Source of the DNA: CAIUPE01 sp037131735
Lineage (GTDB): Bacteria; Pseudomonadota; Alphaproteobacteria; Rhizobiales; Beijerinckiaceae
Length of the DNA: 63,474 nucleotides
Reading direction: 5' to 3'
Assembly: GCA_037131735.1 (NCBI GenBank)
Contig: JBAXQM010000014.1
Location: 1-63,474 of the forward strand
In this document: piece by piece, positions 32,817-41,392 of the stretch
How positions within the stretch are numbered: position 1 is the first letter of the stretch
How the letters are laid out: every line of letters starts with the position of its first letter
Translations under genes and position numbers: made by a program
The notes under the pieces: generated by a model
The model's database searches: none
What the model saw: the letters and a program-made list of their open reading frames with translations, nothing else
What the model was told of the DNA's origin: nothing

Positions 32817-34259
32817 ATGTCATCGCCTCTTGCTGCTCTCCCGGTCATCATGCCCGCCATTCCCGAGCTCTTTACGGGTGTCGGCGCTTTGGCGCTTGTT
32901 CTGTTCGGTGCGGTCTTCGGAGATAAATCCTACGCTTTTGTGCGCTGGCTCGTGATGCTTGTTCTCGGTGTGGCACTCATACTTGTTTATTTGTCTTCGG
33001 GCGCGCGGATCGAAGCTTTCGGTGGTGCTTTTATTCTCGATGGCTTTGCGCGGTTTATGAAAATCGCCGTGCTGTGGGGTTCGATCATCACGCTTTATAT
33101 TGCGGACTCTTATCTGAAGGATACAAAGCGGCAGGCTTTTGAATTTCCGCTGCTCATCCTGATTGCCACGCTCGGCATGATGCTGATGATTTCGGCAAAT
33201 GATCTGATTGCGCTTTATCTTGGTCTCGAACTTTCCTCTCTGTCGCTTTATGTCATCGCGTCCTTTGATCGTGACAATGTGAAGTCGACTGAGGCAGGTC
33301 TCAAATATTTTGTCCTTGGCGCGTTATCGTCTGGGATGCTTCTTTATGGCGCATCGCTTGTCTATGGAATGACGGGCGCAGTGTCCTTCGCCGCCATTGC
33401 GAAATCACTGTCATCGGGCGCATCTGTTGGCGCGATATTCGGTCTTGTGTTTATTCTTGCCGGACTTTCATTCAAAATTTCTGCTGTTCCGTTTCATATG
33501 TGGACGCCCGATGTCTATGAAGGCGCACCAACACCGGTGACGGCATTCTTTGCGGTCGGCCCTAAGATTGCGGCCGTAGCCCTTCTTATCCGCGTTATTG
33601 AGCAAGCCTTTCCGGGCATTGAAACACAATGGCAGCAAGTGATTGTGTTCATTTCGATTGCGTCCATGGGTCTCGGGGCCTTTGCCGCCATCGGGCAGAA
33701 GAATATCAAACGTCTTTTGGCTTACTCATCGATTGGCCATATTGGGTATGTGTTGGTGGGTATTGCTGCTGGTTCGCCCGAAGGGGTTGCCGGTGTGGCG
33801 ACCTATCTTGCGATTTATCTTGTCACGAGCTTTGGCGCCTTTGCCTGTGTGCTCGCGATGAATCGTAACGGCCGTTATCTGGAGGACATTAATGAGCTAG
33901 CCGGCCTGTCACGCACCAATCCGGCGTTGGCCTTTGCATTCGCCATGTTGATGTTCTCTCTTGCGGGTGTGCCGCCGCTCGCGGGATTTTTCGCAAAATG
34001 GTATGTGTTTTTAGCAGCTGTAAATGCGAAGCTTTATCCGCTTGCAATTATTGGTGTGGTTACCAGCGTAGTCGGTGCTTATTATTATCTGCGCATCGTT
34101 AAGATCATTTATTTTGATGAACCGCGTGAAGCCTTAACGCCTGCGCCCGTTGCGATCCGCTTTGTTGCATCAGTGGCAGCCATTTTGGTTTTAGCTTTTG
34201 TGCTTGCGCCAGCTCCACTCGTTAATGCCGCGTCATTGGCTGCGAAGTCCTTGTTCTAA
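32817..34259 (+). CDS. nuoN: NADH-quinone oxidoreductase subunit N
   Basis: Third antiporter-like subunit, adjacent to NuoK and NuoJ in the membrane arm. 480 residues, about 14 helices. The conserved glutamate is in ALYLGLELSSLSLYV, and the lysine-containing AGLSFKISAVPFHMWTPDVYEGAPTPV segment is present. Last nuo gene; birA starts 2 bases after its stop, so the operon probably continues into birA, the RNase J gene and mce. Confidence 0.97.
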   Translation: MSSPLAALPVIMPAIPELFTGVGALALVLFGAVFGDKSYAFVRWLVMLVLGVALILVYLSSGARIEAFGGAFILDGFARFMKIAVLWGSIITLYIADSYLKDTKRQAFEFPLLILIATLGMMLMISANDLIALYLGLELSSLSLYVIASFDRDNVKSTEAGLKYFVLGALSSGMLLYGASLVYGMTGAVSFAAIAKSLSSGASVGAIFGLVFILAGLSFKISAVPFHMWTPDVYEGAPTPVTAFFAVGPKIAAVALLIRVIEQAFPGIETQWQQVIVFISIASMGLGAFAAIGQKNIKRLLAYSSIGHIGYVLVGIAAGSPEGVAGVATYLAIYLVTSFGAFACVLAMNRNGRYLEDINELAGLSRTNPALAFAFAMLMFSLAGVPPLAGFFAKWYVFLAAVNAKLYPLAIIGVVTSVVGAYYYLRIVKIIYFDEPREALTPAPVAIRFVASVAAILVLAFVLAPAPLVNAASLAAKSLF

Positions 34260-34261
34260 TC

Positions 34262-35029
34262 GTGAACATCGTTTCCGCCGCAGCGCGGTTAGGCTTTACG
34301 CTCGAACATCATGAGACTGTCGGCTCCACGAATGATCTTGCCATGGATCATCTGCGAAGAGGTGGAGCGTCGCGGCATTTCGTGATTGCTGCGAGCCAAT
34401 CAGGTGGGCGCGGACGGCTCGGTCGGCAATGGGTTTCAAAGCCGGGCAATCTTTACGCATCCCTTGCTCTTATTGATCCGGCGCCGCAGCCTTTAGCCTT
34501 TCAACTCGGCTTTGTAGCCGCTTTGACTATTCATGAGACGCTGCTTGCTTTGGGCCTTGATAATGATTGTGTCTCGCTCAAATGGCCGAATGATGTACTC
34601 GTTGATGGGCGAAAAATTTCGGGCATTCTTGTTGAGGGCACACCATTGGCAGATGGGCATATTGGCGTTGTTATTGGATGTGGCATCAATGTCGCGCATC
34701 ATCCATCCGAGACGCTTTATCCCGTGACCAACCTTACCGAGGCCGGTATATCGACTTCGGTCGATGATGTGTTTGCGGCCTTTGCTCAGGCTTTCGACAA
34801 GACTCTAGCGCTTTACAGGGGCGGAATGGGTTTCGCCGTCATTCGGGAGGCGTGGCTCGGCGCTTCGCATGGTCTGGGCGGTCCGATTGTCGTGCGCGAC
34901 CGTAAAGAAGAACGTCAGGGCATGTTCAAGGGGCTCGATCCGGAAGGGCGGCTCTTACTTGAACAGTCAGGAGCCATTGTGCCGGTCATTGCCGGCGATG
35001 TCTTTTATCAAAGCGAAGGGAACGCCTAA
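34262..35029 (+). CDS. birA: Biotin--[acetyl-CoA-carboxylase] ligase
   Basis: Attaches biotin to the carrier protein of acetyl-CoA carboxylase. 255 residues, GTG start. The biotin/AMP-binding motif GGRGRLGRQWVSKPGNLYAS and the KWPNDVLVDGRKISGILVEG segment are clear; a C-terminal SH3-like domain follows. It lacks the N-terminal helix-turn-helix of E. coli BirA, so it is a class I ligase that does not act as a repressor. Position after nuoN is a common alphaproteobacterial order. Its stop TAA overlaps the next ATG by one base. Confidence 0.92.
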   Translation: MNIVSAAARLGFTLEHHETVGSTNDLAMDHLRRGGASRHFVIAASQSGGRGRLGRQWVSKPGNLYASLALIDPAPQPLAFQLGFVAALTIHETLLALGLDNDCVSLKWPNDVLVDGRKISGILVEGTPLADGHIGVVIGCGINVAHHPSETLYPVTNLTEAGISTSVDDVFAAFAQAFDKTLALYRGGMGFAVIREAWLGASHGLGGPIVVRDRKEERQGMFKGLDPEGRLLLEQSGAIVPVIAGDVFYQSEGNA

Positions 35030-36702
35030 TGGCGGAGTCGAAGGCCGATTTTGTGTTTTGCGCGCTGGGAGGTCTCGGCGAGATCGGCATGAATGCCGCG
35101 CTTTACGGCTATGGACTGCCGCATAAACGCGAATGGATTTTGGTAGATTGCGGCGTGAGCTTCGCGGGCCCCGAATTGCCTGGCATTGATCTCGTATTGC
35201 CGGATCTCAAATTTCTCGAAGGCGTCAAAAAGAATCTTAAAGCGATCATCATCACCCATGCGCATGAGGATCATATCGGCGCATTGATGGATCTCTATCC
35301 GCGTTTGGGTAAGCCGCCGATTTATGCAACGCGGTTTGCTGCTGGTCTATTCGATATTCGTCGGCAATCTGATCCGATGCAAAAGCGGCTCGCACTCACT
35401 TTGATGGAGCCGGGTGATCGCTTGGTGCTCGACCCCTTCAATGTTGAAATTATTCCCGTTGCTCATTCGATTCCTGAATCGACAGCTCTGGCAATTCGCA
35501 CGCCGCTCGGCACGGTTGTTCATACGGGCGATTGGAAAATTGATGAGACGCCGATTGCAGGTTGGACCACGGATGCTGCGCGGTTAAAAGCGATTGGAGA
35601 TGAGGGCGTTCTCGCGCTCATTTGTGATTCAACCAATGTGATGCGCGAAGGTGAATCGCTGAGCGAAACCGATGTTGCAAAAGGTCTCTCTGAAGTCATC
35701 GCCGCAGCTGATGGCCGTGTTGCGGTTACAACTTTCGCGTCGAACATCGCGCGTATCCGATCCGTTGCACTCGCCGCGAAAGAGAATGGTCGTGAAGTTG
35801 TCGCCATCGGTCGAGCGATGGATCGCGCGATTCAAGTCGCTCTAGAATGCGGTTATCTTGATGATGTGCCTGAGTTTCGTTCAACCGAAACCTATGGCTA
35901 TCTACCGCGTGATAAGGTTGTGGCGCTTCTTACAGGGTCACAAGGTGAACCACGCGCCGCCTTGGCGCGCGTTGCTGACGATCAACATCCTGATGTGACG
36001 CTTTCGCCCGGTGATACGGTTGTATTTTCATCGCGCACAATTCCGGGAAATGAAAAGGCGGTTGGTCGCATCATCAATGGTTTGGTGCGGCAAAGCGTGA
36101 ATGTAGTCACAGACCGTCACGCGCTTGTTCATGTGTCGGGGCATCCGAGACAGGGTGAGTTGCTGAAGATGTATGAATGGGTAAGGCCGCGTTTGCTGAT
36201 CCCCGCGCATGGCGAACCACTTCATCTCGAAGAACATCGCAAATTCGCGCTGCGATCTGGCATTGGCAATGTCGTGATCGGACATAACGGCGATATGATC
36301 CGCCTCGCACCGGGTCGCCCCGATATTGTTGAAGAAGTACAACATGGGAAGATTTACAAGGACGGCAATGTGCTTGTGACATCGGCTGACCCCGCTATTT
36401 CAGAGCGTCGCAAGCTTTCCTTTGGTGGTCTTGTTTCAATTGCCATCGCGCTCGATTCTAAAGGCGTAATTGTGGGGGAACCTGCCTTTGCGGTGTCCGG
36501 CATCCCGCAAGTCACGCGTGGTGGACGTCTCTTTGAAGATGTCATTGAAGAGGCAGTATTTGCTGTCCTTGAAGGTTTGCCGAAGAGTAAGAAGCGTGAT
36601 CCGGATTTGGTTGAAAACGCCATCGAGAAGGCGGTGCGTTCCGCGGTTGATGACGAATGGGGTAAGAAGCCGCTCTGCCATGTGCAGATTGTCGTGATCT
36701 AG
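35029..36702 (+). CDS. rnj: Ribonuclease J
   Basis: Metallo-beta-lactamase/beta-CASP ribonuclease (557 residues) with endonuclease and 5'-3' exonuclease activity in characterised homologues, acting in rRNA and mRNA maturation. The zinc motif HAHEDH is at 77-82; further metal and beta-CASP motifs are VVHTGDWKID, LICDSTNV, ALLTGSQGEPRAAL and HVSGHPRQGELLKMYEWVRPRLLIPAHGE. The C-terminal domain (after about 460) is the RNase J-specific part. It is translationally coupled to birA (TAATG). Alphaproteobacteria commonly carry RNase J alongside RNase E. Confidence 0.93.
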   Translation: MAESKADFVFCALGGLGEIGMNAALYGYGLPHKREWILVDCGVSFAGPELPGIDLVLPDLKFLEGVKKNLKAIIITHAHEDHIGALMDLYPRLGKPPIYATRFAAGLFDIRRQSDPMQKRLALTLMEPGDRLVLDPFNVEIIPVAHSIPESTALAIRTPLGTVVHTGDWKIDETPIAGWTTDAARLKAIGDEGVLALICDSTNVMREGESLSETDVAKGLSEVIAAADGRVAVTTFASNIARIRSVALAAKENGREVVAIGRAMDRAIQVALECGYLDDVPEFRSTETYGYLPRDKVVALLTGSQGEPRAALARVADDQHPDVTLSPGDTVVFSSRTIPGNEKAVGRIINGLVRQSVNVVTDRHALVHVSGHPRQGELLKMYEWVRPRLLIPAHGEPLHLEEHRKFALRSGIGNVVIGHNGDMIRLAPGRPDIVEEVQHGKIYKDGNVLVTSADPAISERRKLSFGGLVSIAIALDSKGVIVGEPAFAVSGIPQVTRGGRLFEDVIEEAVFAVLEGLPKSKKRDPDLVENAIEKAVRSAVDDEWGKKPLCHVQIVVI

Positions 36703-36713
36703 AAGAGGGCATC

Positions 36714-37118
36714 ATGATCGGACGTCTCAATCATGTGGCCATAGCGGTAAAGGATCTCGCGGCCTCTATGCGGCTTTATCGCGAGACTTTGGGTGCTACG
36801 GTTTCGGAACCTTTGCCGCAACCCGAGCATGGCGTCACTGTCGTCTTTATTGAATTGCCGAATACGAAAATCGAATTGTTAGAGCCCTTGGGCGAAGCAA
36901 GCCCGATTGCCAAATTTCTCGAAAAGAACGCCGATGGCGGCATCCACCATATTTGCTACGAAGTGGATGATATTCTGGCGGCTCGGGATCGGCTTTTAGG
37001 GCAGGGCGTGCGTATTTTGGGCTCTAGGGAGCCAAAAATTGGCGCCCATGGCAAACCGGTTTTGTTTCTGCATCCGAAAGATTTCAACGGCACGCTGATC
37101 GAGCTCGAAGAAGCGTAA
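36714..37118 (+). CDS. mce: Methylmalonyl-CoA epimerase
   Basis: A 134-residue vicinal-oxygen-chelate (glyoxalase-fold) enzyme that interconverts R- and S-methylmalonyl-CoA in propionyl-CoA metabolism. Metal ligands are apparent in LNHVAIAV (His7), GGIHHICYEVDDI and TLIELEE. The IELLEPLGEASPIAKFLEKN segment is typical of the family. It lies 11 bases after the RNase J gene in the same direction, a conserved neighbourhood in rhizobia. Confidence 0.92.
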   Translation: MIGRLNHVAIAVKDLAASMRLYRETLGATVSEPLPQPEHGVTVVFIELPNTKIELLEPLGEASPIAKFLEKNADGGIHHICYEVDDILAARDRLLGQGVRILGSREPKIGAHGKPVLFLHPKDFNGTLIELEEA

Positions 37119-37134
37119 AAAGAGGCTGATTCCC

Positions 37135-37362
37135 ATGTCATATCCAACTCTTTTTGCCATTTATGCCATCGCCTGGTGGCTCAGCCTTTTTGCCGTTTTG
37201 CCGCTCGGCGTCAAAAGTCAGGAAGAGAGCGGTGAGGTAACGCCCGGAACCGAGCCTGGGGCGCCGGTCGCCCCCCGCTTGGGACGGAAGGTTCTGATTA
37301 CGTCGATTGTCGCTTTTCCGGTCGCGGGGGCCATTTACGCCCTCGTCGAATTTGCTAATTAA
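37135..37362 (+). CDS. DUF1467 family small membrane protein
   Basis: A 75-residue protein with two hydrophobic helices (about 5-25 and 51-71) joined by an acidic, proline-rich loop (EESGEVTPGTEPGAPVAP). The N-terminal AIYAIAWWLSLFAVLPLGV pattern is typical of the alphaproteobacterial DUF1467 family, often encoded between mce and proS. Function unknown. It follows mce by 16 bases and probably closes the operon. Confidence 0.85.
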   Translation: MSYPTLFAIYAIAWWLSLFAVLPLGVKSQEESGEVTPGTEPGAPVAPRLGRKVLITSIVAFPVAGAIYALVEFAN

Positions 37363-37392
37363 TCCGTTTAAACATCTGAAAATATTGCGGAA

Positions 37393-37629
37393 ATAAAAAA
37401 GGCAGGGACACGCCCTGCCTTGAAACTTTTACTGTCCACATCGCGTCCGGACCGCGTTGACCGCCGTCCATTATCGCTCTCAATGTCCTCATACGGGACT
37501 CGATGCGGTGTCCCTCCCTAGACTTAGCCCTGTGCCGATTGCCTCATGGCAGCGACCTCTTTTTTTAACGCAAGGCGTAGTAGTGCTAACCTGTTTTTTC
37601 TCCCCTGTCACGGCTTCGTATACGCTTCT
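37393..37629 (-). ncRNA. Candidate minus-strand small RNA between DUF1467 gene and proS
   Basis: The 434-base gap before proS contains a complete minus-strand transcription unit: a promoter (37636-37665), and a terminator (37399-37421) whose T-tract reads leftwards. The predicted RNA is about 235 bases. It can form several hairpins, for example GTCC/GGAC (37485-37488 with 37496-37499), GGAC/GTCC (37449-37452 with 37466-37469) and TGCC/GGCA (37540-37551), with CATCG/CGATG (37439-37443 with 37501-37505) closing two of them. No convincing ORF is present on either strand. A proS-linked small RNA family (alpha-r45) has been reported in rhizobia as far as I recall; membership is not verified. 6S RNA is another possibility. 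Confidence 0.55.
37399..37421 (-). terminator. Rho-independent terminator reading leftwards
   Basis: AAGGCAGGG (37399-37407) pairs perfectly with CCCTGCCTT (37413-37421) around ACACG. On the minus strand the stem is followed by TTTTTT-A-TTT (plus strand 37391-37400), a strong T-tract. On the plus strand only TGAAACTTTT follows, so it may also end the mce/DUF1467 transcript weakly. Confidence 0.75.
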
Positions 37630-37635
37630 GCCAAA

Positions 37636-37665
37636 ATTTTAGCTCTTTGCGGAAAAACCATTCAA
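37636..37665 (-). promoter_or_regulatory. Sigma-70-like promoter on the minus strand
   Basis: Reading leftwards: TTGAAT (37665-37660), 18 bases, TAAAAT (37641-37636). It points toward the candidate small RNA, which would start near 37629. Confidence 0.55.
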
Positions 37666-37796
37666 GGGGCCGGGATTTGGCCCATCGGGCGGGTTAGAGG
37701 AACCAAGGTGTGCGGCTTGTGTTTTCAGGGCCGATGCGGTTCAAACGCCTGTGACCTAGGCTGCTTCACCCGATTCCTTCACGATAGAGATGCATG

Positions 37797-39119
37797 ATGC
37801 GTTTAAGCCGTTTTTTTCTGCCCATCCTCCGCGACAATCCTAAAGAAGCAGAGATTGTCTCGCATCGGTTGATGTTGCGCGCGGGTATGATCCGTCAGGA
37901 ATCGGCTGGGATCTATGCCTGGCTGCCTCTGGGCCTTCGGGTTCTCGACAAGATCAATCGCATCATTCGTGAGGAACAGAACCGCTCCGGCGCGGTTGAA
38001 CTTCTCATGCCAACCATCCAGTCGGCTGATCTCTGGCGCGAGTCAGGCCGCTACGATGCCTATGGCAAAGAAATGTTGCGCATTGCCGATCGCCACGAGC
38101 GTGAGATGTTGTTCGGCCCGACCAATGAAGAAATGATCACCGAGATTTTCCGCGCGTCGGTCAAATCCTACAAGGATCTTCCGCTTAATCTTTATCATAT
38201 CCAATGGAAATTCCGTGATGAAGTGCGGCCGCGTTTCGGCGTCATGCGCGGGCGCGAGTTTTTGATGAAGGACGCGTATTCCTTCGATCTCGATCAAGCT
38301 GGTGCACGCCACGCTTATAACCGGATGTTCGTGGCTTATCTGCGGACCTTCAACCGGTTAGGGCTGACCGCCATTCCCATGCGCGCCGATACAGGCCCGA
38401 TTGGTGGTGATCTCAGTCACGAATTCATCATTCTTGCTGATACGGGCGAGAGCGAAGTTTTTGCGGATCGCCAAGTGCTGGATCAACCGATTCCGGCTGT
38501 TGATACTGATTTCGATAATGTGGCTGAACTCGATGCCATCGTGAAAGCCTGGACAACGCCTTATGCCGCGACATCGGAAATGCATGATGCCGCACGATAT
38601 GAGGCCATTCCTAACGAGCGCCGTGTTTCCGCGCGCGGGATTGAGGTGGGACATATTTTCTATTTCGGCACGAAATATTCCGAGCCCATGAAGGCGACGG
38701 TAACAGGACCTGATGGTCGTGAAACCCATGTGCATATGGGTTCATATGGTATTGGTTCGTCACGCCTTGTTGCAGCCCTAATCGAAGCGTTCCATGACGA
38801 GAATGGAATTGTCTGGCCGCAATCAGTTGCGCCTTTCGATGTGTCGCTTCTTAATCTTAAAGTGGGCGACTCGGCGACGGATGCTACTTGCGCCACACTA
38901 TATAAAGCACTCACCGCGCGTGGTCTCGATGTGCTTTATGATGATCGCGATGAACGCCCGGGCGGAAAATTTGCGACGGCTGATTTGATCGGTTCACCAT
39001 GGCAGGTGATGGTCGGTCCTAAATCGCTTGCTGAAGGCAAGGTTGAATTGAAGCGCCGCAAAACGGGTGAACGCCAACTCCTTTCGGTTGAGGACGCGGT
39101 CGTCGCGCTGACGGCGTAA
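37797..39119 (+). CDS. proS: Prolyl-tRNA synthetase (short, alphaproteobacterial type)
   Basis: Class II aminoacyl-tRNA synthetase charging tRNA-Pro. 440 residues, the short form that lacks the large INS editing domain of E. coli ProRS. Motif 2 region RFGVMRGREFLMKDAYSFD and motif 3 MGSYGIGSSRLVAALIEAFHDENG are clear, followed by the anticodon-binding domain (about 345-440). The ATG at 37797 (MRLSRFFLPIL) is chosen; an adjacent ATG at 37794 would add one Met. The ribosome-binding site is weak (AGAGA). It is followed 3 bases later by lolC. Confidence 0.95.
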   Translation: MRLSRFFLPILRDNPKEAEIVSHRLMLRAGMIRQESAGIYAWLPLGLRVLDKINRIIREEQNRSGAVELLMPTIQSADLWRESGRYDAYGKEMLRIADRHEREMLFGPTNEEMITEIFRASVKSYKDLPLNLYHIQWKFRDEVRPRFGVMRGREFLMKDAYSFDLDQAGARHAYNRMFVAYLRTFNRLGLTAIPMRADTGPIGGDLSHEFIILADTGESEVFADRQVLDQPIPAVDTDFDNVAELDAIVKAWTTPYAATSEMHDAARYEAIPNERRVSARGIEVGHIFYFGTKYSEPMKATVTGPDGRETHVHMGSYGIGSSRLVAALIEAFHDENGIVWPQSVAPFDVSLLNLKVGDSATDATCATLYKALTARGLDVLYDDRDERPGGKFATADLIGSPWQVMVGPKSLAEGKVELKRRKTGERQLLSVEDAVVALTA

Positions 39120-39122
39120 CAG

Positions 39123-40406
39123 ATGAAGAATGACGCTTCCCGCGCGGATGCGTCGAACGGTGCCTTTGCGCCGTTCGAATGGATGATTGCCTTCCGCTAT
39201 TTGCGCGCACGGCGACGTGAGGGGTTTATCTCTGTTATTGCTGGGTTTTCCTTCATCGGCATCATGCTGGGTGTCGCAACGCTCATCATCGTCTTGTCGG
39301 TGATGAATGGCTTTCGCAAAGAGCTTCTCGATAAAATCGTCGGCGTGAATGGCCATATTTTTGTTGGCGCCATCGAAAAACCATTGACCGATTTTTCCGA
39401 TTTATCGTCTCTCTTTGAGAAAATACCGGGTGTTACATTGGCGCTTCCTTTGATTGAAGGGCAGGCGCTCGCTTCATCACAAGCCAGTGCCGGTGGTGTG
39501 TTGGTGCGCGGTGTTCGCGAGAGCGATTTGCGTCGCATTCCGTCAATCGCGAATAATATTAAGCTTGGCGCGCTTGATGGCTTTGATAAAGCCTCCGGTG
39601 TCGTGATTGGCAAACGTCTCGCGGAACAACTCTATCTGCGTCCGGGCGATAACATCACGTTAACTGCGCCGCGTGGCCCACAAACCCCTTTTGGTACTGC
39701 GCCGCGCATTAAGTCTTATCCCGTCGCTGCGGTCTATGAAATTGGCATGTCTGAATTTGACTCGACCTTTGTCTATATGCCGCTTCCCGAAGCGCAGAAC
39801 TATTTCAATCGGTTGGATGATGTGAGTGCGATTGAGATTTTTCTAACCAATCCCGACCGGATTGATGAAACGAAATTAGCTATACAGAAATCAACCGAAC
39901 GTCCGATCTTTTTGACCGATTGGCGGCAGCGCAACAAAACATTCTTTGGCGTGCTCGAAGTTGAACGCAATGTGATGTTCTTGATCCTCACTTTGATTGT
40001 TCTCGTGGCAGCATTGAATATCGTTTCGGGCCTTATCATGCTCGTAAAAGACAAGAGCGCGGATATTGCGATCTTGCGTACAATGGGTGCGACACGATCC
40101 TCGATCCTGCGTGTATTTTTGATTACTGGCGCATCAATCGGCATTGTGGGCACGTTGGCCGGGTTTGGTTTGGGCCTTCTTGTTGCTTTGAATATCGAAA
40201 CCATTCGGAGCTTTTTGTCAGCTGTTACGCAGACCAATTTGTTTCCGGCAGAATTCTATTTCCTCAGTCATCTGCCGGCCGATGTGGACGCCCGTGAAGT
40301 GATAACGGTCGTTGGCATGGCGTTACTCTTGTCACTTATCGCGACGCTTTATCCTGCTTGGCGTGCGGCGCGGCTCGATCCCGTGGAGGCGTTACGTTAC
40401 GAATGA
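39123..40406 (+). CDS. lolC: Lipoprotein-releasing ABC transporter permease (LolC/LolE family)
   Basis: Inner-membrane permease that, with LolD, releases lipoproteins to the carrier LolA. 427 residues: one N-terminal helix (about 38-62), a large periplasmic domain, and three C-terminal helices carrying the FtsX domain (IAILRTMGATRSSILRVF, ...LYPAWRAARLDPVEALRYE). Alphaproteobacteria often have one LolC/E-type (LolF-like) gene rather than two, so the symbol is approximate. It overlaps lolD by 4 bases. Confidence 0.9.
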   Translation: MKNDASRADASNGAFAPFEWMIAFRYLRARRREGFISVIAGFSFIGIMLGVATLIIVLSVMNGFRKELLDKIVGVNGHIFVGAIEKPLTDFSDLSSLFEKIPGVTLALPLIEGQALASSQASAGGVLVRGVRESDLRRIPSIANNIKLGALDGFDKASGVVIGKRLAEQLYLRPGDNITLTAPRGPQTPFGTAPRIKSYPVAAVYEIGMSEFDSTFVYMPLPEAQNYFNRLDDVSAIEIFLTNPDRIDETKLAIQKSTERPIFLTDWRQRNKTFFGVLEVERNVMFLILTLIVLVAALNIVSGLIMLVKDKSADIAILRTMGATRSSILRVFLITGASIGIVGTLAGFGLGLLVALNIETIRSFLSAVTQTNLFPAEFYFLSHLPADVDAREVITVVGMALLLSLIATLYPAWRAARLDPVEALRYE

Positions 40407-41104
40407 ATACGTCCTCGCCCCGGGTTGATCCTGTTCTTCTCTTATGGAAGGTCGAGCGCCGTTTTGTGGATGCGGTGCAAATGCTCGACATTATTCGCGG
40501 GGCTGATCTCGCGATTAGGCCAGGGCAGTCCGTAGCCCTGATCGCGCCTTCGGGAACTGGCAAATCAACCCTCTTGCATATGGCTGGTCTTTTGGAGCGG
40601 CCCGACGGCGGAGAAATCTATATTGGCGGAACCGCTACATCGACGCTTGATGATAAAGCGCGCACGATGATCCGCCGTGAGACACTCGGCTTTGTCTATC
40701 AAGCGCATCATCTTCTTCCCGAATTTACCGCGCTAGAAAATGTCATGTTGCCGCAAATGATTGGTGGGCTTGATCAGACGGAAGCGCGCCTGCGTGCGGC
40801 GGATCTCCTCCGCTATCTTGGGCTTGGCGAACGTCTCACGCATCGGCCTTCTGAATTGTCTGGCGGCGAACAGCAAAGAGTCGCCCTCGCGCGCGCCGTC
40901 GCCAATAGACCGCGCATTCTTCTAGCCGATGAGCCGACGGGAAATCTCGATCCCGCGACGTCGGAGCGGGTCTTCATCACGCTCCTCTCGCTCGTGAAAG
41001 CGACAGGGCTCGCCGCATTGATAGCGACCCATAATCTTGATCTCGCCCGCCGTATGGATCGCCGCGTCACGATCCGCGATGGGCTCGTTGTCGAGCTTGA
41101 CTAA
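40403..41104 (+). CDS. lolD: Lipoprotein-releasing ABC transporter ATP-binding protein
   Basis: ATPase of the Lol lipoprotein-release system, 233 residues. Walker A APSGTGKST is at 48-56, the signature LSGGEQQRVALARA and Walker B ILLADEPTGNLD are clear, and a switch histidine is in IATHNLD. ATG 40403 overlaps the lolC stop (ATGA). The longer in-frame ORF from 40358 lies inside lolC and is rejected. Confidence 0.93.
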   Translation: MNTSSPRVDPVLLLWKVERRFVDAVQMLDIIRGADLAIRPGQSVALIAPSGTGKSTLLHMAGLLERPDGGEIYIGGTATSTLDDKARTMIRRETLGFVYQAHHLLPEFTALENVMLPQMIGGLDQTEARLRAADLLRYLGLGERLTHRPSELSGGEQQRVALARAVANRPRILLADEPTGNLDPATSERVFITLLSLVKATGLAALIATHNLDLARRMDRRVTIRDGLVVELD

Positions 41105-41213
41105 GCCCGAATTTATAATTTTTTAACCATGTCGAGCGGCAAACGCAATCACGGCTTGCAATAAGAACAAAACAAGAACACTATGACTCCATCGTCAAGA
41201 CATGGAGGTTTTT

Positions 41214-41306
41214 ATGCTTCGCTCTGTATTTGAAGATATCACGGAAATTGCCGCACTCGCTGCGTTTTTGGCGACCATTTACGCCTGGTCTGGAATCTTC
41301 GCCTGA
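41214..41306 (+). CDS. 30-residue hydrophobic microprotein
   Basis: ATG at 41214 is preceded by a strong ribosome-binding site GGAGG (41204-41208) with 5-base spacing, and the frame ends TGA at 41304-41306. The product has 30 residues: an acidic N-terminus (MLRSVFEDITE) and one hydrophobic helix (IAALAAFLATIYAWSGIFA), so probably a single-span membrane peptide. I do not recognise a family. The strong initiation signal in an otherwise empty 290-base gap between lolD and dnaE is the main support. Confidence 0.55.
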   Translation: MLRSVFEDITEIAALAAFLATIYAWSGIFA

Positions 41307-41392
41307 TCTTGTCCACGACCTGAATGCCCCATCATCTTGCCTCGGAACGGATCTTCGAGGCATGTGTGGGCGGGTCGTAGGAGAAACAAAGA

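Noticed and set aside
37457..37642. Plus-strand ORF of 61 codons before proS
   Set aside because: No ribosome-binding site, atypical composition, and it lies within the candidate minus-strand RNA; looks like chance.
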